A stretch of DNA of 64,000 nt from Porphyra umbilicalis (Eukaryota > Rhodophyta > Bangiophyceae > Bangiales > Bangiaceae), in NCBI GenBank assembly GCA_002049455.2, contig KV918982.1:62001-126000 (forward strand). Direction: 5' to 3'. Under the pieces are notes generated by a model. That model did no database searches, was not told where the DNA came from, and saw nothing but the letters and a program-made list of their open reading frames with translations. Below, piece after piece: positions 40,982-50,289 of the stretch. Position 1 is the first letter of the stretch. Each line of letters begins with the position of its first letter. The position numbers and the translations under genes are program-made.

Positions 40982-42872
40982 ATGGCGGCCCCAGCACCCG
41001 TGCTAGCCGGCAGGTACACGTTGTCGAGCATCCTTGGCGGTACGTTGGCTGCTGTTGCCGCGCCTCTGCGAAGATATGGGCTGCAACCGGGGGGTGCTGT
41101 CTGGAAGCGTCGTCACTGGCAGAGCTTTTGATCTTGTGCTCATGTGATTCCCATTTGTGGGTCCGCTGTGTGAGCGACAGCCATTTCGGTGGCGTTGCGT
41201 TCGCTTGTGGTGACCAGCCTGCTCACGCAATGGAACCCGTCACCATCCCGTCTCTTGGTCCCTGTGCCTCTTTGCCCATTTTTGCCTCCTCTACCTCCTC
41301 TCCACGCTCTCATTTGTGTGCGCGCCTACAGAGGGTGCTTATGGCGTCGTTGCCGCCGCCTTTGACTCCGTGAAGGGAGATAAAGTGGCGGTCAAGCGCA
41401 TCCGGTCCGTGCTCGAGACGTACCCGATGGCCGTCCGCATCTTGCGTGAGGTCAAGTTCAACCGTCTGCTGCGGGGCCACGAGAACCTCGTGCAACTGCG
41501 TGACCTGCTGCTGCCGTCTGATGTGCGCACCTTCCAAGACACATTCCTTGTGTTTGACGTTATGCCGTGCGATTTGTCTAAGGTGATCAACTCGCAGGCG
41601 CGTCTCAACTCGGACAACATCAAGTTTCTGATGTTCCAGCTGCTCCGGGGACTCCTGTACCTTCACCGTGCCGACGTGCTGCACAGGGACCTCAAGCCGA
41701 GCAACCTGCTCGTCGACTCGGATTGCCTGCTCAAGATTTGTGACTTGGGGTACGTTTGCGGCTGCTTTCACAGTCGTTGGGTGTGTGGAGCTGGAAGGAA
41801 TGGCGGGGCAACGTCACTTGCAGGGGTCTGGCGTGGCCGCCGCCGTACACGCGCATGCGACGTGCCGTTTGGGGCCGTTGTTGTCTCGTGTTTTAGGTTT
41901 TTCTGCACTTTCTGACTTCGTTCTTCTGTATGCGATGGCAATGGTCTTTTCTGTGTCCTCTTCTTTCTGGCACTCGTGTGCAGCCTTGCGCGTGCGGCCT
42001 TCCGCACCGACGAGGACGACGTCTACTTCTGGACGACGTACGTGCAAACCCGCTGGTACCGCGCCCCCGAGCTGGTCATGCCGCACTCGACCAACTACAC
42101 GACGGCCATCGACATTTGGGCGGCGGGCTGCATCTTTGCTGAGCTTTTCCTGCGCCGCCCCCTCTTCCCCGGCAAGGACCACGAGGACCAGGTGCGGCGG
42201 ATCATCCGGCTCACGGGTAAACCCGGCCCCGACGTCATTTCCCGCCTCCGCCACACATCGATGGAGGCGCTCGTCGCCAAGCAGCCGCCGTCGCCGCCGC
42301 TCGACTGGGCGCGGCTCTTCCCCAAGGCCACCGTCGAGGAGCTGCAGCTGATGCGGGGGATGCTTGAGTTTGACCCGCTCAAGCGCCTGACCGCCGCCGA
42401 CGCGCTCCGACACCCCTACTTTGCCGAGTGGCGGGAGAGCCTCGGCGTCGGGCCGGCGCCGCCGGTGCTCGAGGCCAAGGACTTTGAGTTTGAGACGCGC
42501 GTCGCGGCGCGCAACCCGGCGGCCATGGACGCCATCCGCGCCGAGATGGTTTCGGAAATCGCCGAGTTCCACCCGGACCGCAAGGAAGAGCTGCTCGGCG
42601 CGGCGGGCATTGGCGCCCACCCGCCATCCAGTGGGCACCTGCAGGCGCCCGACCAGCACAAAGAGTTTAGCGATGCGCTCGACGGGGGCAACGAGGTCCG
42701 CAAGCGCAACAACCTCACCATGCCGCTGCCGGTGTTTGGGCGCGTCGCCGCTTCGCAGGTGCGGTCGCAGGTTGGCGTCCGCAGCGGTACGCTGCCCGAG
42801 TCTCAAATGGCTGCTCTAGCCGCCGCGCAGCGGGAGCGCAACTCCCGCGCAGCGGATGCGATGCAGGACTGA
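40982..42872 (+). CDS. MAP kinase, three exons, TTY activation motif (plant TDY-class-like)
   Basis: Exons are 40982-41039, 41332-41749 and 41984-42872; they join in phase to 454 codons. The start MAAPAPVLAGRYTLSSILG leads into the Gly loop GEGAYGVV (19-26), with Lys41 in VAVKR. The catalytic loop is HRDLKPSN (138-145). The magnesium loop is DLG (157-159) where most kinases have DFG. The activation loop ends FWTTYVQTRWYRAPE, so the MAPK T-x-Y motif is T176-T177-Y178. The FW before it and the tail with KDFEFETR and EIAEFHPDRKEEL match the plant TDY group. The C-terminal tail of about 145 residues is not catalytic. MAP kinases act at the end of a three-kinase cascade and are activated by double phosphorylation of T-x-Y. 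The frame is undamaged. Confidence 0.93.
41040..41331 (+). other. Intron 1 of the MAP kinase gene
   Basis: It begins GTACGTTGG and ends CCTACAG, 292 bases, and interrupts the Glu codon of the GEGAYG loop after its first base. Confidence 0.9.
41750..41983 (+). other. Intron 2 of the MAP kinase gene
   Basis: It begins GTACGTTTG and ends GTGCAG, 234 bases, and interrupts the Gly codon of DLG after its second base. Joining gives DLGLAR. Confidence 0.92.
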
Positions 42873-43360
42873 GTGTGCAAGGCGGGCGTGCGCATCGGCG
42901 ACCGAGGGTGTAGATGAAGGTATGGGGCAAGGGGATTGCGAATGGCGGTGCGTTGGGAGTGCTTGCCGACTGGGGGGGTGCACATTTGTGGCGGCGAGCG
43001 TGGCCAGCCGGCGACATCGATATGATTGATGCTTTCTTATCGCCTGCGTACTGTGTTGGGTGTCTGCCATACCCCCGTGGCCGGTGTGGACACGATCACG
43101 ATCAACGTGGTGGTTGGACGGCGAGGGTTTCGCTCCCATCCCTGCCGGTGCTGGTGCCTGCTGGGCGTCTTGAGCGAGGCCGCCACGCACCACCCGTCCC
43201 CAACCCCCGACGTGCAACCCGTGGCGGCGGCGGCTTCCAAGACAAAGATGACAAGCACGACTTCGAGAAAAAAAAAAAGGGCGTTGAATGAGAGTGAATA
43301 GATGGTGCGCTGTCCGACTCACAACCCCACCCCTGCCTCCACGCCGACGGCACCCCCACC
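42873..43360. other. Convergent intergenic region, no gene recognised
   Basis: It lies between the 3' ends of the MAP kinase (+) and of the GH85-related frame (-). An A run at 43268-43277 and T-poor flanks are the only features; I see no clear polyadenylation signal. Confidence 0.5.
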
Positions 43361-44961
43361 TCACGGCGCCGGCGGCGGCGGCGGCGGCGGGGATGTGGGC
43401 CCCCCACCCTCCCCGCGCCCCGGCGGCGGCGCCAAGCGCCCCCGCTCCGAGATGCGGGCAAACTTGTTGAGTGGCCGCCCCCCCGCCGCGCGGCCGCCCG
43501 GCGAGCGCGCCGTGCCCGCCGCGCCAAACGGGCTCCCCGACGGCGAGGCGCCCGACACCCGCCGCGAGCGCGGGGGGGACACCCCGGGCGGCAGGCCCGT
43601 GGAGGAGGAGGAGAGGCGGCGCTCGCGCACCGCGGGGCCATCGTCGCCCTCGTCGCCGTGGGCGGGGGGGAGGGCGAGGCGCAGGTGGGGGGTGTCGCGG
43701 GCGGCCGCGGCCGCGGCGGCAGCGGCCGCCGCCGAGGAGGGCACCGTCGCCGACGCTGCAGCGGCAGCCGCCCCAGCTGCCGACGGGGCCGGCCGCGCGG
43801 GCTCCGCCCCCCCCCTCACCCCCGTGCCCTCTGTCAACGGCGGGATGGCCGTCGCTGCCGCCTCAGCGTCGGCCGCCGCCTGCGACGCGAGGCGCGCCGC
43901 CGACGCTGCGGCCGGGTCGACGTAGCCGCCGGCGAGCCCCCCCGGCCGCATCACGGGGGCGCGGCGCGGGGGCAGGCGCGCGACGGAAAAGGAGCCAAAA
44001 TGCACCTCGTCGGTCATGCCGACCCCGTTGGACGGGTCGTCCTCGTCGGCCGCCGCCGCGTCGCCCTCGAGGGTGGGCGGCAGGGGGCCGCCCGCCGCAA
44101 CGCCACCGGCTGCGCCACCCGCGGCGGTGGCGCCCGTGGCGCCCGCGGCGCCACTCCCCCCCCCTCCCCCCCCCCCCCCCCCCGCCGCTGCGGCGCGCAG
44201 GACGGTGCGTTTCAGCTCGGCGAGCGGCAGCGCGTCCGACCCCCGCGACAGCAGCGACGCGGTGCGGTGGCGCGGCGGCGCGCCCGCCGCCGACGCCCCC
44301 CCGTTGGCGCGCCGCACCGCCGCCGCGCGCGCGGCAACGGCCGCCATGGACGGCGGCGGCATGGCGCGGGTGGCGCCGCCGCCCGCGGCGGCCGAGCCGC
44401 GGCTCGCCACCCCGCCGACACCCCCCCGCCGAGCGACACGGTGCCGACCGAGGCAGACGCGAGGAGCCCCGGCGTTGGCGACGGCGACACGACGCGCGAC
44501 GACGTCACCGACGGCGCGCGCGAGACGCGGCGGCTGCCCATGGGCGTCCGCAACGGCGTGCGGAGGGGCGTCGGCGCCGCCGAATCCGCCGGCGTGGCGC
44601 TCACCGACGACGCGGCCGAGGAGGTGGCGGAGAAGGACGCGAGCGGCCGCGCGTCGAGGCCACTAAAATCAATCGACCCGCCGACCGCAAACGCAGTGTG
44701 GTAGTCTGAGCGGGGGCCCGCCCCCGGGGTGCCACCCGCCCCCGCCGCCGACGGGCCGCGGCGGCCGTGGCCGGGCCCCCGGGGCGGGGAGCCCGGGCGG
44801 CTCGGCGCGCGCGACGGCGCGCGGCTGCCCGCCCGGGAGCCGACGCGGGAGGTGTAGGGGCTCGGCGCCGCCGACGCAACGAGCGGCGGCGGGGTGCCGA
44901 CGAGCGCGAGCACCTCGACAAGCTTGCGGCTAACCGTTAGCTCGGGCTCGAGCGCGTACAA
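43361..44961 (-). CDS. Low-complexity C-terminal extension of the GH85 gene, or a separate ORF
   Basis: A frame from 44961 contains ELTVSRKLVEVLALVG and then a Ser/Arg/Pro/Gly-rich disordered part with RTPLRTPMGSRR. At the G7-equivalent C run near 44424-44430 it passes into another frame that is open to the TGA at 43361-43363. That second part has AELKRTVLRAA and DEVHFGSFSVARLPPRRA among Ala/Gly runs, and crosses an 18-base C run at 44166-44183. With one-base corrections at these runs it would join the GH85 frame directly. Whether it is one protein or two cannot be settled from the sequence. No known domain is recognised. Confidence 0.5.
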
Positions 44962-47513
44962 GCGGCGGATCCACCGGTGCGGAGGGGGGGGGGGGTGCCC
45001 GCCTCGGCCGCCGCCTTGGCCGCCTTGGCCGCCGCTTCGGGCGGCGGCAGCACCTCAGACTCTTCCACGGGCACGCGGACGGTGCAGGCGGCGAATTTGC
45101 CGTGCACGCGCATGCGCGCGAGGCCGCCGCCGGCGGCGCCGCCTGCGGCGGCGGCGGCCGCCCACGGCGAGTCGGCGCCGACGAGGAGGACGACGCCGAC
45201 GGGGTTGGTAAAGAGGAGGGCGAGGCCGGCGCGTGACGCCGAGCCGCCACCAGTCGCGTCGACAATGCCCGAGGGGGGCGGCGGGGGGGCCAGGGGGGGA
45301 GCACCCCCGCGCCGCCGCCACCGCCGCCACCGCCGCCGTCGCCGCCGGCCAAGCCGCGGGCGAGTTTGGCCACCGCCGCAGCCGCGGCCGCGTGCCCATT
45401 CGCCTCGGCGGCGGCGGTGCCCCCCCCCCCCCCGCGAGCGCCTCCCGCACCGTATACTCGACGCGCAACGGGAGCCCCCGGTGCCCAAACGCCGCCGACG
45501 CAACGAGCAGGCGCAGCAGCGCAAACGGGGGCGTCAGCCCCGCGGCGCCGACAAACCCCCACCGCACCCGCACCGACGCCGAGCCCGACAGCGCAACGGC
45601 GCCGTCCAAGCCCAACCGCGTCGAGTGGCCGTCGCCCGCGGCGGCCACGGCGCGCAAAAAACTCGGCTGCACCTGCTGCCGCGCCATGCAAAAGAGGCGG
45701 CCGGCCGCCGTCGGGAGGCCGCCGGTAAAGACGGCGGTGCCCCAGCCGGGATCCCAGTTGGTCGCAAACGGCAAGTCGCAGAGGACGGGGCGCTCCCGAA
45801 AGTGGGCGGCGACGCACTCTTTGCCAAAGCGGCCGGGCGGGCCCGTCCAAAAGCGGTGCTCGCGCGCGGCCGCGGACGCGGCGAGCGCGGCGGCGGCGGC
45901 GGGGTCGGCGGCGAGCGCGGCGGCGGTGGCGGCGGCCGCCGCCGCGGCCGCCGCCGCACCCGGGGGGGGAGCGCCGCCCCGTGACCCTTGGCGGGGGGCG
46001 AGGGCCGCGAGCTACTACTCCGCCGCCTGACCGACGAGACGAGCCCAAAGCCGCCGCCGCTGCCGCCCTCCTTGACGTCCTTGAGCGCCACGCCGCCGCC
46101 GCCAGCCTTGGCGGTCACACCCGCGTCGGCGTCCACCCCCGCCGCCATCCCCTCGACGGTCCAGGCGGGCCCCCACAGGGCGGCACCGACCCCCCCCCCC
46201 GGATCGCGCGGAGGGCGTGGTGGGTGAGGAACCCCCCCCCCCATACGTCCCCCGCCCCGCCACGTCGACGCCCATAAAGACGTCGCCCTTGCGCGTGCCG
46301 GCACGCACCGCCGACCGCACGGGCGCGCCGCGGTCCCACCCGCAGTAGGTCACGAGGGCGCCCGCGGCTTTCAAAAACCCCTCATTCTCCGCCGTCACCT
46401 CTGAGGCGGGCGCGAGGACGCCCTCCCGGTTGACCGCGTCAGACCAAACGACCGTCCCCGGGGCGCCGAGGAGCCCCCGCACCGCCCGCGTCACGTCGGA
46501 AACAAACCCCCCCACTTCGGCGGCGGCGCGGCCGCGGCCCGGCAGGTCGGCGGCAACGTGGATGAGCCAGCCGTCAAACTTGTAAAAGGCGGCGAGGCGG
46601 GCGAGCTGCGACGCCCCCGCCGCCCGCGAGCGGAGGCTGCCGAGGAGGACCCCCAAGTCGCGGGAGCCGGACCGCCCCTCAAACACCAGCGAGCCGAGCG
46701 CCACCGCCCCGTGGCGGTGCGCGGCGGCCACGTAGCCGGTCGGCGGCAAGTTGACGCGCGCCCGCCCAAAGTAGACAAACACGTCGACATAGGCCCAGTG
46801 GTTGAAGCGCCACGCGGTGCCGGCGGGCGGGCACGCGGCGCCCCGCACGCCGGCGGCGGCCGCCTCCCAGGCGGGGTAGGGCGTCCGCGGCTCGTGGACG
46901 ACCATGAGCCGCGGGGGCCCCGACGACGCCGCAGCGCCGCCGCCGCCGCCGCCCACAGCAGCGCCGCCCGCCCCGCCCGCCGCCGCCGCCGCCGCGGCCG
47001 CCCCCCCGACGCGCAAGCCGGCCGGCCCCGGCGGGGCGCCCGCCCCGCCCGCCGCCGCCGCCCCCCGCCGCCGCGCCGTCAGCCGCGCGACCGCCGACGG
47101 CGGGAGGGGCACCACCGACACGGTCCGCGCGGCCGCCCCCGACGGCTGCCACGTGAGGAGCGCGTCGCTGCTGAGCAGCGCGCCCGTGTGCCCCGCGGGG
47201 GGGTGGCGGGGGGCGCCGGCGGCGGCGGCGCCCCGCGGTCGACCCACAACCGCCGCTCCGCCGCCGCGGGCGTGGCGGCGGCCGCAACGGCAGCGGCAAT
47301 GGCGGCGGGCACGCCGCCGGCCGCCGCGTCGGCGGGGGTGGCCATCGTCCGCGCGCGGCGGGGGAGGCTGCGGCGCGAGCTCCCCGACGCGGCGGGGGAG
47401 GCGCCCGACGCGCCGCTGCCCGACGCCGAGCCAGACGGGCGGCGGCCATCGTCGGGCGCGTCGTCTGCATTGGCGGCGGGGGGGCGGCTGACCAGCCGCC
47501 GGAGGACGTTCAT
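44930..47513 (-). CDS. ENGase: GH85 endo-beta-N-acetylglucosaminidase-like protein, catalytic pair missing, frame changes at G/C runs
   Basis: GH85 enzymes cut the chitobiose core of N-glycans, usually in the cytosol. From the ATG at 47513 a disordered N-terminus leads to LLTWQPSG, LMVVHEPRTPYPAW, FNHWAYVDVFVYF, VNLPPTGYVAAAHRHG, ALGSLVFEG and YKFDGWLIHVAADL. Then come VVWSDAVN, LVTYCGWDRG, DVFMGVDVAGRGTYGG, FLTHHALRAI, AALWGPAWTVEG, RFWTGPPGRF and LPFATNWDPGWG. This is the GH85 order. After FDGWLI the family has N-x-E, the catalytic pair; here it is H-V-A. Frames change at runs near 47197-47213, 46232-46242, 46190-46200, 45961-45967 and 45421-45432, each explained by one base. An Ala/Gly-rich C-terminal domain follows. 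Confidence 0.85.
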
Positions 47514-49347
47514 GGCGGCGGGTCGTGGGAGGGCGGAACGAGGGGGGTGGGGGGGGGGAAGGGGGGCGGGGGGGAGACCGAGTAGGAGGGGTGTGGGAGG
47601 GAGGCGAGTGAGGGGGAGGGTGGGGAGCGGGCGTGGCGGGGGGGAGAGCGAGGTGGCGAGCGCGCGTGGGGGGGGGGAGAGCAACGATCCGGGCCCCACG
47701 GCGGCGGCGCGGCGGGAGCCGCCGACGCCGGCGGCGGCCACGACGCGCGCGTCGTCGGCGCGTCGGCGCGGCCGCACGGGCGCCACCGCCGGGACCGCGG
47801 TGGAGGTGCCCCGCAGACGGCGCGGAGCGGGGGGGGGGGGGGGGGCGCGGCGCGCGGTGCGCCAAGAGTGCCGTCAAGGAGGCGCGGCACAGGAAGCGTT
47901 GACGTCCGCGCTGAGCTCGGCCACACCCCCTCGCGCCACCCGTTTGAATGGGCGGCGTCGTGCCTGCCACTCTGTCCCGACCCCGAGAACAGCCACTGCG
48001 GTGGGGGGGCCCTTGGGCGCGGCGCGCGTGCTTGCGTCTGACGGGGGTGCCACGGCACCTCCGCTGGCGAGGTCTCCCGCCGGCTCGGTGAGTTTTTTTC
48101 TGGAGCGGCACAAAGCGACGGGGGTGCCACGGCCCAGAACTGCTACATGACATGGCAATGTGGAGAAAAACAAGGCGTTTCCGACTGGCAACATGGGAGG
48201 GGCTTTTACGCTTGGTGGTAGTGCGCTGGTGTCCTGTTTGTGTGTCCTTGTAGCCGCAGAAGACACAAGTTTATTTTTCCGTCGGCGCCCTCGACCAATC
48301 AACTGGCAGGGATCGGAGGTGTGCGGAGGCTCGCGCCTCGATCGCACCAGATTGCCGATTTGACCCGTTTGCCGGCGTCCGGACCAGCCAGCCGGCCTCT
48401 GCCTGCCGCCCGTCACACGAAGCATCGACTGGTCCGCGTGGCGGGCCACCACGGCCGAGAAAAGCGGATCTGCCGGATCACGCGAGGCGTGACTGACGCG
48501 TGGTGGCGGACCGACTGAGCAACCCCGCCCAGATGGGTCGGCGAGCCCGTCGAGGGCGGGTGGAGGGCCCTGGTCAGTTGCGAGGGACACGAGCACGCTG
48601 CCCACACCGCCACAAACGCTCAAGGCGGCGGGAGGGAGCACAACCGTCGGTTCATAACCGTTGCCAGTGCAGGTCACACTGCCCGTTGCCAAGCGGTGTC
48701 CTCGTCACCGCACTGATCACTGACAGCTGGCTTCCATGGAGTTGGTCGACACCCTCCCCACGCTGTCGGGACTTGCCCTTCCGTCAAGGATGCTATGGAT
48801 GTACCAGGAATATAGAAGCTTTGTGGCAGTGTAGCAAAGACACGCTTTCTTTGCTCGAGAACGCATACCGATACGCCTTGATGCCGTCCAGAGGGCAAGA
48901 CTGCATCAGTGGGATATGCCTCCTCAGGTGGGTGGCCCGTCGGGATTGATTGACGAGACGCAGGCCTTTCCCAACTCTGACCCAACTTTGGCTCGCGCGT
49001 CAGCCAACCTCGGCAAAAAATGTGTGCGTCAAGAAGATGTTCCTGCTCGAGTACGGAATCCCAGAGGAGCACAAGAACAACCAGCAGTACCTGGGCTGGC
49101 GGCCGGAATGGCTCGTCTTTGACGGACAGTCAGTCGACGAGTCGGCACCATCGAGGGACCATCGAGGGACCACCGATGGAAAATTGTAGGCCCACCCGTT
49201 AGGGAGCACCGTTGTTCGCAAAAGACGTTGGACAACATGTCGATGAATGAGTCCTTCAAGTGGCAGGACGAGATCGGCGACGTGGCCGTCTAATGCAACA
49301 AGAGGGAGTCAAAAAAGCAGAAGACCAGACTGGGTCTGAAAGAGGAG

Positions 49348-49396
49348 GCGTTACTGAGTCACGAAGGCCTGGCGCGCCTCTACCAAACGAGCTGTG
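49348..49396 (+). pseudogene. Scrap resembling the C-terminus of DAHP synthase
   Basis: Positions 49354-49396 match 33812-33854 of the DAHP synthase gene at 36 of 43 bases without gaps, in the coding frame. The encoded SHEGLARLYQTSC compares with SHDDLARRYETSC. Just upstream GAGGCG also matches after a 3-base insertion. The similarity does not extend clearly on either side, so this is either a small old duplicate or chance. Confidence 0.35.
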
Positions 49397-50019
49397 GGCA
49401 ACACGAGCTGCGGGGTGTTCTTAACCGCAAGATGGGCGGTGAAGATGGCGTTCTCGGCGGTCGAGTCTGCCAGAAGCCGTCGTGATATCTTGACAGTGAG
49501 CGTGTGGGTGTAGTTTTGATCGTCCCTGGCGCACCATCACAAAGATGGTGTCTTTCAGGCAGGCAAACTCATACGCGTTCTTCTATTGCATGCACGTCTT
49601 GGAGCCCAAGAGGAATCATCTCACGGCAGCCGGCTTGGGGACGGATGCGGGCGCCACGCTGGCGCGGTGGGGCGGCTGTGGCGCCCACACCAAGATGGGG
49701 TGGCGCCCGAGGTGTCCGTCGGGGCGGGCGCTCAATCCCGCCGTTTCCGGCGGCCCAACAGTACACCTCGACCCGGAAAGAGCTTTAGAGAAGCGGACGG
49801 AGGGTAAGCAGCGCGTTGCAGGGAAGCAAGTGCCCCTTCAGGTGGTCCGGAGGCGGGGTGGCACAACACCTGGGCCTTCGCGCGTTTGCGGCATCCGATG
49901 TTCTGACCTTCAATCGTCTCAAAAAGGAACCACACTATTTACTGGGCCCAGTACTGTATTGCTGAGCATGCTCAGTACCGGATCTGTGCCGAGTAGGGTT
50001 TGCAGTAGCGTCCCTGTGG

Positions 50020-50095
50020 GAGGGGCGTGGGGCTTAACCGCGCCCTAATGGCGCCCTAACAGCGCCCTTCTGAAGACTATGTAACAGCGCCCCCA
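50020..50095 (+). repeat. GCGCCCTAACA-type repeat, copy 1
   Basis: A GAGGGGCG-GGGG block is followed by several GCGCCCTAA or GCGCCC units. A second copy in the same orientation lies at 59130-59205. This copy lies 195 bases beyond the 3' end of the hAT transposase, where a subterminal repeat would be expected. Confidence 0.65.
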
Positions 50096-50289
50096 AAACG
50101 CCCCAAGTAGCATCCATGAACATTCATTTGCGACAGGTAGCACCCCAAGGTTCCTTGATTCTTCTGTAATCGTAGCCGCCGTTGATCCAATTGTAAAAAT
50201 GCATGCAGTCTGAAGTCGATCCTGCCGAGTCCCCGCCAGTCTTGTTTCCTTCACCATCGAGCCCAACCAACACCACGTCAACAATAACA

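Larger units (their letters stand above)
47514..50289. other. Intergenic, no complete gene recognised
   Basis: This lies upstream of the GH85 gene and downstream of the hAT remnant. The part 47520-47880 is G-rich and low in complexity. A plus frame at 49020-49187 (KKMFLLEYGIPEEHKNNQQY) looks coding-like but is short and unrecognised. A DAHP-synthase-like scrap at 49354-49396 and a repeat at 50020-50095 are listed separately. Confidence 0.5.

Noticed and set aside
43471-44709. Plus-strand Arg/Pro-rich frames of 350-410 codons
   Set aside because: They are shadows of the minus-strand Ala/Ser frames that continue the GH85 gene.
46558-48150. Plus-strand frame of 530 codons
   Set aside because: It is antisense to clear GH85 motifs and has only compositional openness.
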